NCBI RefSeq assembly: GCF_040530035.1
Contig: NZ_JBEWCD010000001.1
Coordinates: forward strand, 1,364,001 to 1,428,000
Reading direction: 5' to 3'
Length of the DNA: 64,000 nt
DNA from: Roseibium sp. HPY-6
Lineage (GTDB): Bacteria > Pseudomonadota > Alphaproteobacteria > Rhizobiales > Stappiaceae
The notes beneath the pieces are model-generated. The model did no database searches and was not told the DNA's origin. It saw only the letters and a list, made by a program, of their open reading frames with translations. Every line of letters begins with the position of its first letter. Position 1 is the first letter of the stretch. Below, one piece after another: positions 8,182 through 16,438 of the stretch. Both the position numbers and the translations under genes were made by a program.

Positions 8182-8745
8182 GTGATTTCGCGTACCAAAT
8201 CAATTGCCTTGAACTGGCCTACACTTTCGCTTTTTTGCTTGGTGCTTGCTTTTGCGCACCTTGCACCGGTCAGCGCGCGCGCAGATATCGGTCCTGCGGC
8301 GAGTTCGGTGCCCTCCGCCCAGTTGGTCGGCAAGGGCCGCATGACCTACCTGGGTTTCAAGGTGTTCGACGCACAACTCTATGCGCCCAACGGCGCCTAC
8401 AAGGCGTCGGGACCGTTTGCGCTTAAGCTCACTTATCTTAGAAATTTCAAGGGCAAAGCCATCACCGAAAGCACCGTCAAGGAAATCAAGCGTCAGGGCG
8501 GAGCGTCCGCTTCGAAGTTGGCATCCTGGGAAAAACAGATGCTGTCGATCTTTCCGAACGTTTCACCCGGTCAATCGATTACAGGCGTTCGTACGGCGAA
8601 GGGCAACACTGTCTTTTACTATGGCGGCCGCAAGATCGGTGCGATCAACGATCCGGCCTTCACCAAGCGTTTCTTTGCGATCTGGCTTGGAAACAACACC
8701 CGGAACCCGGGCCTTAGAGCAAAACTCGTCGGGGCCGGTGCGTGA
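8182..8745 (+). CDS. Secreted chalcone isomerase-like protein
   Basis: The start is placed at GTG 8182 because GGAGG lies eight bases upstream and the product then begins with a clean signal peptide ending about VSARAD. An ATG at 8158 in frame is possible but has a poor site. The mature part carries the fold pattern of bacterial chalcone-isomerase-like proteins: GKGRMTYLGFKVFDAQLY, LTYLRNFKGKAI, and a C-terminal FFAIWLGNNTRNPGLRAKLVG. These proteins are not flavonoid enzymes; they are periplasmic or fatty-acid-binding-like with unknown roles. The next gene begins inside its stop codon (GTGA), indicating translational coupling with the MFS carrier. Confidence 0.75.
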   Translation: MISRTKSIALNWPTLSLFCLVLAFAHLAPVSARADIGPAASSVPSAQLVGKGRMTYLGFKVFDAQLYAPNGAYKASGPFALKLTYLRNFKGKAITESTVKEIKRQGGASASKLASWEKQMLSIFPNVSPGQSITGVRTAKGNTVFYYGGRKIGAINDPAFTKRFFAIWLGNNTRNPGLRAKLVGAGA

Positions 8746-10106
8746 CGGGAAACCAGCAACCGGCACACATTGCGGCAGAGCGCGTTGAACAACACCCTCC
8801 AGATGGCTCTGTCGCTATCACCGACGAACCGACGGACCAAAAGATTAAGCCATCGAGCCTCCTGGTCTATGGCGCGATGGCTTTCCCCCTGTCATTTGTC
8901 GGACTGCCGATCTATCTGCACGCACCTGACTTTTATGCGGTAACGCTGCAGTTGCCCCTGGCGACGTTGGGGACAGTCCTATTGGCACTCCGTCTCTTTG
9001 ACGCGATCCAGGATCCGTTGATCGGAGATCTCAGCGACCGTTTTCATCATGCACGTTCCGCGATCCTCATTTTCGGGGTTGTCTTATTGGGTGCAGGCTT
9101 CTGGATGCTGTTCCATCCGCAGGCTTCATATCCTGTCCTTTGGTTCGCAGCCTCCGTTTTGATCTGCACAACCGGATTTTCCGTCGTATCGATCAATTTC
9201 CAGGCTTTGGGCGGTTTGTGGCGCACAACAACGACCCAACGCACCAAAGTCACCGCAAGCCGGGAGGCCATTGGTCTGATCGGTTTGTTGGTTGCGGCCG
9301 TGACGCCGCCTGTTCTGACGCAGATTGTCGGCCCGCAAGAGGCTTTTCACTGGCTTTCACTCATGTATCTGCCCGTGTTGTGCATCGCCCTTTGGCTGCT
9401 GATACGCTGGATGAAAGACGCACCGCTGGACATTCCTGAGAAAACATCCGGGCAGGACGGGTGGCTGTCACTTCTTCGCAACAAGTGGCGCGCGCTGTTC
9501 TTCTCACTGATGTTTCTCAACACATTCGCGAGCGCTATACCTGCCGTCCTTGTCCTTTTCTTCATTCGGGACCGTCTTGGCGCGGAGGCGTATACCGGCC
9601 TGTTTTTGCTGACTTATTTTCTCGCCGGTGCGCTTTCCATGCCGCTCTGGACCGCCCTTGCCCGGAAATTCGGGAAAATTCGCGCATGGCAATTCTCGCT
9701 GGCAGCAGCCATCTTCACGTTCTGCTGGGCCGCTTTGCTGCAGCAGGGCGATCTTGCTGCCTACGGCGTCGTCTGTGCCCTTTCCGGTCTTGCACTTGGA
9801 GCGGACCTCGCGCTGCCGCCGGCCATTCTTGCTGATCACATTGAAGCTGACGATAGGCAGAACGATGCGTCTCGCCTGTTCTCGATCATGGCCTTTCTGT
9901 CAAAGTCGGCGCTCGCGGTCGCGACCGGTCTCGCCCTGCCGATGCTCGGCATCTTCGGATATTCGCCAAGCGTTACCATGACACCGGAATTGAATTTTGT
10001 GCTAAGCATCACCTATGCAGGGCTCCCGTGCGTCTTCAAGCTTGCCGCACTGGGTGGATTGCTCATTTTCGAAAAGGACCTTGCAACACAAAGGGCCATT
10101 GCGTGA
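8742..10106 (+). CDS. MFS transporter of the GPH/MelB-like type
   Basis: This 454-residue protein has about twelve membrane helices and the loop-2 signature of the glycoside-pentoside-hexuronide branch, LRLFDAIQDPLIGDLSDRFH (about residues 82-101), followed by IGLLVAAVTPPVLTQIVG in the middle region. This branch couples cations to uptake of sugars or other solutes; the substrate cannot be read here. It starts at a GTG that overlaps the stop of the chalcone-isomerase-like gene, so the two are one operon. A cytoplasmic Gln/Pro-rich N-terminal tail of about 40 residues precedes the first helix. Confidence 0.82.
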   Translation: MTGNQQPAHIAAERVEQHPPDGSVAITDEPTDQKIKPSSLLVYGAMAFPLSFVGLPIYLHAPDFYAVTLQLPLATLGTVLLALRLFDAIQDPLIGDLSDRFHHARSAILIFGVVLLGAGFWMLFHPQASYPVLWFAASVLICTTGFSVVSINFQALGGLWRTTTTQRTKVTASREAIGLIGLLVAAVTPPVLTQIVGPQEAFHWLSLMYLPVLCIALWLLIRWMKDAPLDIPEKTSGQDGWLSLLRNKWRALFFSLMFLNTFASAIPAVLVLFFIRDRLGAEAYTGLFLLTYFLAGALSMPLWTALARKFGKIRAWQFSLAAAIFTFCWAALLQQGDLAAYGVVCALSGLALGADLALPPAILADHIEADDRQNDASRLFSIMAFLSKSALAVATGLALPMLGIFGYSPSVTMTPELNFVLSITYAGLPCVFKLAALGGLLIFEKDLATQRAIA

Positions 10107-10168
10107 ATTGAATGGTCGGCGACATGCCTGCCCAGCCGGCCCATGAAAGCCAATTGCGGAAATCACAC

Positions 10169-10519
10169 ATGACGGTCAGACCGCCTCAATTTACAAAACC
10201 TGCCGACAAGGATCCGCTCGCCGCAGCCCTGGAACAGGAAATATTCAACGAAAAGGCATCAACCCTTTCCAGATTGATCAAGCGACTGGAGAAAGCTCTC
10301 GAACTTTTGAAGGAAGCCGAAAACGATCCGGATGCGCCGGAAGAGCTTCGACTGGACAGATTTGCCGAAGCCGGCGAAGCCCTTTGGAATGTGACCATTC
10401 AAAGGGAATTGTGCGGCTTGCGCAGGCATCGGGAATTCAATGATCATCTGGGCGTTCCGAGCGCCGTAAGGCTGAGCATGGGACCGGCAAGCCTTACCAA
10501 AAAACGATCCGGCCGCTGA
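10169..10519 (+). CDS. Small DUF6665-like cytoplasmic protein
   Basis: The product is 116 residues from the ATG at 10169, with a GCGGAAA ribosome site; an upstream ATG at 10112 is in frame but less likely. It contains an amphipathic helical core (AALEQEIFNEKASTLSRLIK, then EKALELLKE) and a C-terminal basic tail. The spacing of ALE-EI--EKA and a conserved Arg-rich segment (IQRELCGLRRHREF) resembles the uncharacterised DUF6665 family of Hyphomicrobiales, recalled from memory and not searched. The function is unknown. It follows the MFS gene by 62 bases and may be co-transcribed. Confidence 0.55.
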   Translation: MTVRPPQFTKPADKDPLAAALEQEIFNEKASTLSRLIKRLEKALELLKEAENDPDAPEELRLDRFAEAGEALWNVTIQRELCGLRRHREFNDHLGVPSAVRLSMGPASLTKKRSGR

Positions 10520-10745
10520 TTATTTTTTGCCGCCGGATTCCGGAAACGGATCTCTGTGACCGCAATCACTTCTTTGTTGATGGGAATGCCGTAGCGAAAG
10601 GAAGCAGTTGCATATCGGTGACAGCGATGCTTTTTACGGGGGGTTATCAAAGTATGTGTTATTTACTGTTGCATTCAGTGAACTATCTGTATCCGCTTAG
10701 GTTGACAGGTGCAAGGGTCCTTGCCCGGTACCCGGTTAAACAATA

Positions 10746-11771
10746 ATGCCGAGCGCAGAGCAAAAAATGATGTGCATGAAGACAGGCCCCTTGAGTTTAA
10801 TACCAAAACTGACCGTCAGCTGTCTGGCCCTGGGATTATTGCTTAACCCGGCCGTGCCGACACTTGGGTTTACGCAATCCGCGCAGGCACAGTCCGTCCG
10901 CTCCGTACCCGAGGGAAATCGCTACAAGAACCAGCCGAAAATTCCCTATGCTTCGGCCCGGCGAACCGCATCTTCCAAATCCAGCTATGATGCGAAGTTC
11001 AACAAGGTGCTTGCGGTTCTGAAACGCGACCGTCGCCTAATGTCGTCCATCAAGCGCGTCTCCAGCCGATACGGCATAGATCCGATCCATATCATCGGCG
11101 CGATCGTTGGCGAGCACACATACAATTACGACACGCTCGACAGCGCTCAGTCATATTATGTCAAAGCGCTCGCGTATGCCGGCATCAATATCGACTTCGA
11201 GCTCAATGGCGAACACGTCGACACATTCGTGGAACGCCCTCAATTCGAAAGATGCCGGAAAGACCACATTCAAAAGAGCAGTGACCGGCGCTGGTCCTGT
11301 TACGAGAATGTCTGGAACAGCAAGTTCCGTGGCAAGCGTGTTGATGGTGTCCGCTATCCGAAAAAGAACTTCAACGAAGCCTTTTTCCAGCCGCTTTATG
11401 CCGGCCAAAGCTTCGGCCTTGGCCAGCTCAGCCCGCTGACGGTCCTGAAAATGACGGATCGCGTCTCGCGCCAGAGCAACTTCCGCAAGCTGAAGGCGTC
11501 CAATTCGGAGGCCGTCTACAAAGCAACAATGGATCCCAACATTTCGCTGCATTACATGGCGGCGATCATTCAGGACTCCATTGCCGCTTACAAGTCGGTG
11601 GGCAAGGTTGATATTTCCAAGAACCCCGGCTTGACGGCGACACTCTACAATCTTGGCGATCCCTGGAGCCGGGCAGCCAAGTTCCGCCGCACGGGCCGGA
11701 GCTGGCCCCGCGAAAACTATTACGGCTGGCTGGTCAACGACCGGATAGACGAATTGCGCGCCTTGCTCTGA
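10746..11771 (+). CDS. DUF1402 family protein with lysozyme-like motifs
   Basis: This 341-residue exported protein has a signal region ending near residue 50 (TQSAQAQ). I recognise the DUF1402 family of Hyphomicrobiales. The core shows the three landmarks of a goose-lysozyme/lytic-transglycosylase fold: a catalytic-type Glu123 in IIGAIVGEHTYNYD, a SFGLGQLSPLTVLKM segment equivalent to the GxxQ box, and LTATLYNLGDP equivalent to the AAYNAG box. This suggests peptidoglycan cleavage in the periplasm; that is inference, since the family is uncharacterised. Four cysteine or cysteine-flanking positions lie in a loop (about 160-200). The precise start among three close ATG codons is uncertain. Confidence 0.75.
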   Translation: MPSAEQKMMCMKTGPLSLIPKLTVSCLALGLLLNPAVPTLGFTQSAQAQSVRSVPEGNRYKNQPKIPYASARRTASSKSSYDAKFNKVLAVLKRDRRLMSSIKRVSSRYGIDPIHIIGAIVGEHTYNYDTLDSAQSYYVKALAYAGINIDFELNGEHVDTFVERPQFERCRKDHIQKSSDRRWSCYENVWNSKFRGKRVDGVRYPKKNFNEAFFQPLYAGQSFGLGQLSPLTVLKMTDRVSRQSNFRKLKASNSEAVYKATMDPNISLHYMAAIIQDSIAAYKSVGKVDISKNPGLTATLYNLGDPWSRAAKFRRTGRSWPRENYYGWLVNDRIDELRALL

Positions 11772-11828
11772 GCCGTTTCAATCCCGTCATTGCTTCAGAC
11801 CCGGGACGACGCGCCTGATTGACCTGCG

Positions 11829-12503
11829 TCAGGTGAGAAACGAGTTTGTCTGGCGTTCATGCCCAAGCGTGGAGGCCTGACCATGCCCGGGCAGGAATGA
11901 AACATCGTCGCCGAGCGGAAGCAGCTTTTCATGGATGGACTTGATCAGTGTCGCATGATCGGCAAGCGGCAGGTCCGTTCTTCCGATGGAGCCTGCGAAC
12001 AGAACGTCGCCGGAGATCGCAAACCTCAACTCCTTGTCGAAGAAAACCAGATGACCGGGAGAATGGCCCGGGCAGTGCAACACCTCGAACGTACGTCCGG
12101 CGATTTCAACCTCGTCCCCATCATCCATCCAGCGATCCGGGGAGACGGGTTTGGCTGCGGGCACGCCGAACTGCGCAGCCTGGTCGGCGACACGCTCGAT
12201 AAGCGGTTTGTCGGCTTCATGCGGCCCTTCAACCGGTACACCGAGCGCGGCCGCGAGGTCAGCAGCACCGCCAATGTGGTCGATATGGCCGTGTGTGAGG
12301 ACAATCTTGTCCACCTTCACGTCGTGCTTGCGGATCGCTTCCTGGATATGCTCCACGTCTCCGCCCGGGTCGATCACCGTTCCGCGCATCGTTTGCGGAT
12401 CCCAGATGATGGAACAGTTTTGCTGGAAGGGCGTGACCGGGACGACCATGACCTGGATCGGAGGGGTCTCTTCCATACTTGAATTTGTTGTTTCCTGCGA
12501 CAC
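11829..12503 (-). CDS. MBL-fold metallo-hydrolase, glyoxalase II type
   Basis: This 224-residue protein carries the complete metallo-beta-lactamase-fold metal set: THGHIDHIGG (HxHxDH, about residue 75), HCPGHSPGH, the bridging Asp in ISGDVLFAGSIGR, and the final His in LPGHGQAS. The short length and the GRTDLP segment place it with the small YcbL-like glyoxalase-II group, which hydrolyse thioesters such as lactoylglutathione; the real substrate is open. I choose GTG 12503 because GGGAG lies five to six bases upstream; ATG 12476 has no such site. It is divergent from the DUF1176 gene at 12671. Confidence 0.88.
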   Translation of the reverse strand: MSQETTNSSMEETPPIQVMVVPVTPFQQNCSIIWDPQTMRGTVIDPGGDVEHIQEAIRKHDVKVDKIVLTHGHIDHIGGAADLAAALGVPVEGPHEADKPLIERVADQAAQFGVPAAKPVSPDRWMDDGDEVEIAGRTFEVLHCPGHSPGHLVFFDKELRFAISGDVLFAGSIGRTDLPLADHATLIKSIHEKLLPLGDDVSFLPGHGQASTLGHERQTNSFLT

Positions 12504-12670
12504 ACCTGTCTCCCTTTCAAACAAGCTAGCGTGACACGGCAACAAATGCGGGACAAAGCGAGCCAGTGTCGTCTTTCTGTATCTTAGCGGCTTCACCTTG
12601 CCGCGTGCATTTCGTACAAGAAGTATAAGCCTCTGAGAAGACGGCAATCAAAATCGGGTAACCGGATAAA

Positions 12671-13768
12671 ATGACGCTAAGACTGCTGACCTTCCTGACA
12701 ACTGCCGCGACAGCGCTACTGGCCGCAAATGTGAGCATGGCGCAACCGGGCCGCGCTGCGCCGAATTTCGATGGGTGGACGGTCGACTGCGGCAATACGG
12801 GAGCCTGTTTCGCGTCCTCTTTCACGCGCAGCCAGTCTGTCTGGGTGGACCTGCGGATCGTTCGAGACTGGCAGGCCGAAGCCCAACCCTTGATCCGCCT
12901 GACAACCAACACCGAACTTCCTCAGGACGGAACACTTCGGTTCGACGTGGACGGTGCGACGATCGAGGAACTGCCGATCGAACAGTTGCGCGAGACCCAG
13001 GCGTCCGTAACACCACCTGCCGGCTTCCGCCCTCTGGGCGGCGAAGGTTTCTGGTACCCTGCAGGTCCTGCGGCAGTTACCCTTTTGAAAGCAATGCAGA
13101 AAGGCAAGGTCCTGACGGTTCACCTGCCGGCAGGAACCGGGACCGACCCGACATCCGTGCCCGTTTCGTTGCAAGGCCTCAAAGCCAGCCTTTTGTGGCT
13201 GGACAACCGTCAGGATCGGACCGGCACCGTCGCTGCCATCGTGTCGCCGGGAACCGAACCTGCCAAAGATGCACCGCACGCATTGCCCATTCTCAGCGCT
13301 GATCAGCTGCCCCCCGAAGTTGCCGCAATCTGGTCCGCCAACCGGCTTTGCTCAGCGATAGACCCTGCCATTTTCGCCAGCTTGAACGCCGTGCGTGTTC
13401 CGCTCGCCGAAAGCAATTCCCTCTATATCGTGCCCTGCGGAGCCCCGACCCCCTACAACAGCCCATATGTCTCCATCCTTTCCGGCAAGGACGGTGCGGC
13501 ACGTCAGATCCATGTCGCACGGATGTCCGACAAAGGACCAATTGCGTCCGACCTGATTTACAATGCACGATGGGTGCCCGCCGATGAGCAGCTGGTCAGC
13601 TACTTCAAAGGCTCCGGCGTTGGAGAATGCGGTCTCTGGAACCGCTGGGTCTGGAACGGAACAGGCCTTGTGTTGCTGGAAGAAGCAACGCGCAAGACGT
13701 GCGATGGAACCGAGCCGGACTTGTCCAATTGGTCAAGTACCTGGCCGCTAAAAAATGCGACCGATTGA
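12671..13768 (+). CDS. Second DUF1176 family exported protein
   Basis: This 365-residue protein has a signal peptide (cleavage about residue 24 after SMA). The N-terminal domain opens with FDGWTVDCGNTGACFASSF, the Trp plus Cys-x6-Cys arrangement also present in the gene at 3291, and the C-terminal domain carries matching cysteines in RLCSA, VPCGA and ECGLWNRWVWNG. The latter, with WSSTWPL at the end, is typical of DUF1176. The function is unknown and the location is probably periplasmic. The two DUF1176 genes are not adjacent and differ in length and linker, so they are paralogs of long standing, not a recent duplication. Confidence 0.78.
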   Translation: MTLRLLTFLTTAATALLAANVSMAQPGRAAPNFDGWTVDCGNTGACFASSFTRSQSVWVDLRIVRDWQAEAQPLIRLTTNTELPQDGTLRFDVDGATIEELPIEQLRETQASVTPPAGFRPLGGEGFWYPAGPAAVTLLKAMQKGKVLTVHLPAGTGTDPTSVPVSLQGLKASLLWLDNRQDRTGTVAAIVSPGTEPAKDAPHALPILSADQLPPEVAAIWSANRLCSAIDPAIFASLNAVRVPLAESNSLYIVPCGAPTPYNSPYVSILSGKDGAARQIHVARMSDKGPIASDLIYNARWVPADEQLVSYFKGSGVGECGLWNRWVWNGTGLVLLEEATRKTCDGTEPDLSNWSSTWPLKNATD

Positions 13769-13945
13769 TGGCGTGACCAAGGAATTTCTTGCGATTTCAT
13801 GCCTCACGCCCTTATGATAGTGCCGCAGCGGCTGGTTAGGGATGCGGCAAGTGTGTTTCAGCCCGATCCCAGAGTGTTGAACAGGCGTACAGGGTGCGTC
13901 TGCCTGAGGAGACTCGGCTGAGAAGACGGGTGAGATTGGCGGATT

Positions 13946-13963
13946 TGTGCCGAAGGGGGCACA
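13946..13963 (+). promoter_or_regulatory. 5' leader hairpin of the cold-shock gene
   Basis: TGTGCC and GGCACA form a perfect 6-base stem around a purine loop, ending seven bases before the AAGGTGA ribosome site of the cold-shock-domain gene. Structured leaders commonly tune cold-shock gene translation; a role here is inferred from position only. Confidence 0.35.
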
Positions 13964-13983
13964 GAAATTAAGGTGATTCAGTA

Positions 13984-14823
13984 ATGCACGATGGCGATTC
14001 GGACCGGCGGTCGCGTGGTCGGCGCGGCGGCAAGCGCGAGTTTGGCGGTCCGCAAGACTTCGGCAGTGATTTTGGCGGAAGCGATTACGGTGGTGATTTT
14101 GGCGGTGGCCGGGATGGTGGCTACCGTGGCGGACGCGACAATGATTTTGGTGGCGGCTACGGCCGCGACGACAGGGCTAGCGGTTACGGCGGCGGTGGCC
14201 GTGGCGGATATGGCGATCGTGACGGCGGCGGACGCGATGGTGGCTATGGCAGCGGTGGCCGTGACGGCGGATACGGCGGCGGTGGCCGCGACGGCGGATA
14301 CGGCGGCGGCGGTGGTCGCGACGGCGGATATGGCGGCGGCGGTGGCCGTGGCGGATACGGTGGCGGCGGTGGCCGCGACGGTGGCTATGGCGGCGGCGGC
14401 CGCGGTGGATACGGCGGCGGTGGCCGCGATGGTGGCTATGGAGGCGGCGGTGGCCGTGGCGGCTATGGCGGCAGGGACGGCGGCGATGGAGACGGCTTCC
14501 GTCAGGGACGCCCGCCACGTCGCGACGGACCACCCGTAGAACGCGGCCCGCGCCAGAGCGGAACCGTAAAATTCTTCAAGACAGACAAAGGCTTCGGCTT
14601 CATTACCCCGGATGAGGGTGAAGCAGACGTCTTCGTCCATATCTCGGCTGTTGAACGGTCGGGGCTTGCATCACTTGACAGCGGGCAACGCATCTCGTTC
14701 GAAACCGAGCCTGATCGCCGCGGCAAAGGGCCGAAGGCGGTCAACCTTCAGGTGATCGAGGAAGGTGGCGAAGCCGCACCCGAAGAGAGCGCTCCGGAAG
14801 AGGGTGCTCCCGACGAAGAATAA
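13984..14823 (+). CDS. RGG/GYGG-repeat cold-shock-domain protein
   Basis: This 279-residue protein has three parts. Residues 1-185 are low-complexity, made mostly of Gly, Arg, Asp and Tyr in units such as GGRDGGYGGG and GGRGGYGGG. Residues 192-258 are a full cold-shock domain with RNP1 KGFGFITP (202-209) and RNP2 VFVHIS. Residues 259-279 are an acidic Glu/Pro tail. It should bind single-stranded RNA or DNA through the cold-shock domain, with the arginine-rich repeat adding contacts or driving condensate formation; the latter is inference from eukaryotic RGG proteins. Ordinary bacterial Csp proteins are about 70 residues. The gene has an AAGGTGA ribosome site, a leader hairpin and its own terminator. 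Confidence 0.88.
   Translation: MHDGDSDRRSRGRRGGKREFGGPQDFGSDFGGSDYGGDFGGGRDGGYRGGRDNDFGGGYGRDDRASGYGGGGRGGYGDRDGGGRDGGYGSGGRDGGYGGGGRDGGYGGGGGRDGGYGGGGGRGGYGGGGGRDGGYGGGGRGGYGGGGRDGGYGGGGGRGGYGGRDGGDGDGFRQGRPPRRDGPPVERGPRQSGTVKFFKTDKGFGFITPDEGEADVFVHISAVERSGLASLDSGQRISFETEPDRRGKGPKAVNLQVIEEGGEAAPEESAPEEGAPDEE
14170..14480. repeat. GC-rich minisatellite inside the cold-shock gene
   Basis: Tandem, slightly varied 27-30 base units built from GGCGGATACGGCGGC and GGTGGCCGCGACGGC encode the GYGGGGRDG repeats. Every unit is in frame. Such arrays can change copy number by slippage, altering tail length between strains. Confidence 0.75.
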
Positions 14824-14860
14824 GATTGAAGCTGGCTTTCAGCTGACGACCCCGAATATC

Positions 14861-14890
14861 CGGGCGCGGCTTGTCTGCGCCCGTTTTTGT
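14861..14890 (+). terminator. Intrinsic terminator of the cold-shock gene
   Basis: CGGGCGC and GCGCCCG form a perfect 7-base stem around a 9-base loop, followed by TTTTTGTTG. It lies 38 bases after the stop codon. Confidence 0.85.
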
Positions 14891-14957
14891 TGTCCTGATT
14901 ATCCAGGCTGACCGCGACAGCCTATAAGCCCGTACACACCCCAGACACGCCTGTCCG

Positions 14958-15482
14958 ATGCCGACCAGAAATACGCCGCCGCGCATTCGCCCATTCCAAC
15001 CTGGAGATCTGAGCACGCTTTTGGCCCTGAATAATTCAGCCGTTCCGGCCGTGAATGCGTTGACTGCCGAAGAAATGCTCGATCTGGTCCAGAGTGCCCT
15101 TGTGTGCCTTGTCGCCATAGTCGATGGGGAACCGGCGGGGCTGCTTCTCTGTTTCGCAGATGGCGCCGACTATGAGAGTCTGAATTATCGCTGGCTCAGT
15201 GAACGCTACGCAAACTTCGCCTACACGGACCGGATCGTGGTCGACGACCGGCAACGGGGCCGGAAAATTGGCGACGCCCTTTACGCCGCACTCTTTTCGC
15301 ATCCAGCGACAAGCGGCCGTTGTTTTCTATGCGAAGTCAACGAACGCCCCCCCAATCCGGGATCTTTGCGGTTTCATTCACGGCTTGGTTTTGAGGAGGT
15401 TGGCAAGGCAAACAACGGCGACAAGTCCGTTGTCTATATGAGGCGTCCGGCAGATACCGCCGCTGGCCATTCTGAAGCGTGA
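14958..15482 (+). CDS. GNAT family N-acetyltransferase
   Basis: This 174-residue protein has the GNAT fold pattern: N-terminal IRPFQPGDLSTLLALNNSAV, the beta-4 strand VALDG-type segment AIVDGEPAGLLL, then YTDRIVVDDRQRGRKIGDAL, where QRGRKIG is the acetyl-CoA pyrophosphate loop (about residue 100), and a C-terminal FHSRLGFEEVGK strand. The acceptor substrate is unknown. The gene is followed after 10 bases by rlmJ in the same direction, so they are probably co-transcribed. The start lacks a clear ribosome site. Confidence 0.85.
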   Translation: MPTRNTPPRIRPFQPGDLSTLLALNNSAVPAVNALTAEEMLDLVQSALVCLVAIVDGEPAGLLLCFADGADYESLNYRWLSERYANFAYTDRIVVDDRQRGRKIGDALYAALFSHPATSGRCFLCEVNERPPNPGSLRFHSRLGFEEVGKANNGDKSVVYMRRPADTAAGHSEA

Positions 15483-15492
15483 GAAAATAAAG

Positions 15493-16341
15493 ATGAACTA
15501 CCGGCATGCTTATCACGCAGGAAATATAGGCGACGTTCTGAAACACACCGTCCTCACCCGTTTGATTGTCTATTTTCAACGCAAGGACAAGGCCTTCAGG
15601 CTCCTTGATACACATGCGGGCATCGGCCAGTACGATCTCGCTTCCGAAGAAATGCAAAAAACCGGCGAATGGCGCGACGGAATTGCGAAAGTTCTCGCCG
15701 CGACCATGCCCGGGCGCGTCGCGGAACTGCTTGATCCCTGGCTTGCCGCCGTCAAGGCAATGAATTCCGGCGGCGACTTGCAGCTCTATCCGGGCTCGCC
15801 TTCCCTAGCCCGGCGTCTGCTGCGCAAAAACGACCGGATGACACTCACAGAGCTGCATCCGGAAGATTTTCAGACGTTGTCCGAGCGGTTTTCAGGCGAC
15901 CATCAGGTCAAGACCATTCATCTCGATGGTTGGCTGGCCATGGGAAGTTTCCTGCCGCCCAAGGAAAAACGCGGGCTGGTCCTGATTGACCCTGCCTTTG
16001 AAGTCACCGACGAATTCGAACAGATGACGAATGCCGTCCTGAAGGCCTGGAAAAAGTGGACTGGCGGGACCTATGCGATGTGGTACCCTTTGAAAGACGC
16101 GCGCGCCATTCGCAGGATGCACGACCATTTCGGCGATGCCGGACTGCGCGACGTCTTATCGATCGAGCTTAAAGTCGGCAAAAGCGGCCCTGATACAAGA
16201 ATGCTTGGTTCGGGCATGACGCTCATCAATCCGCCTTACACGCTCGCTGCCGAGATGCGTGAGATCCTGCCCTGGTTCTGCGATGTTTTGCACCAGGGAC
16301 CGGGCTCCGGATGGGATGTCACACAACTGATTGGCGAATAA
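15493..16341 (+). CDS. rlmJ: 23S rRNA (adenine-N6)-methyltransferase RlmJ
   Basis: This 282-residue protein matches RlmJ throughout: MNYRHAYHAGNIGDVLKHTV at the start, the SAM-binding DTHAGIGQYDL (about residue 37), LYPGSPSLARRLL, and the catalytic motif region LVLIDPAFEVTDEFEQM. RlmJ methylates A2030 of 23S rRNA. The catalytic tetrad reads DPAF where most family members have DPPY or DPPF, so one proline is replaced by alanine. Length and all other motifs are normal, so activity is likely retained. Confidence 0.92.
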   Translation: MNYRHAYHAGNIGDVLKHTVLTRLIVYFQRKDKAFRLLDTHAGIGQYDLASEEMQKTGEWRDGIAKVLAATMPGRVAELLDPWLAAVKAMNSGGDLQLYPGSPSLARRLLRKNDRMTLTELHPEDFQTLSERFSGDHQVKTIHLDGWLAMGSFLPPKEKRGLVLIDPAFEVTDEFEQMTNAVLKAWKKWTGGTYAMWYPLKDARAIRRMHDHFGDAGLRDVLSIELKVGKSGPDTRMLGSGMTLINPPYTLAAEMREILPWFCDVLHQGPGSGWDVTQLIGE

Positions 16342-16438
16342 GTGCATTTTCTTGCCATTTTTGAACCCTCTGGTGCTTGACCTGAATGCATCCCTCCCCC
16401 ATCGTCTCTCCCACAATCTGCCTTCCGGAGACTTTGCC

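Noticed and set aside
10702..10730. TTGACA followed by the GCAAGG-GT-CCTTGC dyad as a promoter of the DUF1402 gene
   Set aside because: The -35 is perfect, but no acceptable -10 lies at 16-18 bases, so I did not annotate it.
13978..14640. A 220-codon minus-strand frame and a 182-codon plus-strand frame over the Gly-rich repeat
   Set aside because: Both are Ala/Thr/Val- or Ala/Val-rich shadows of a GC-rich tandem repeat in other frames. The cold-shock domain fixes the true frame.
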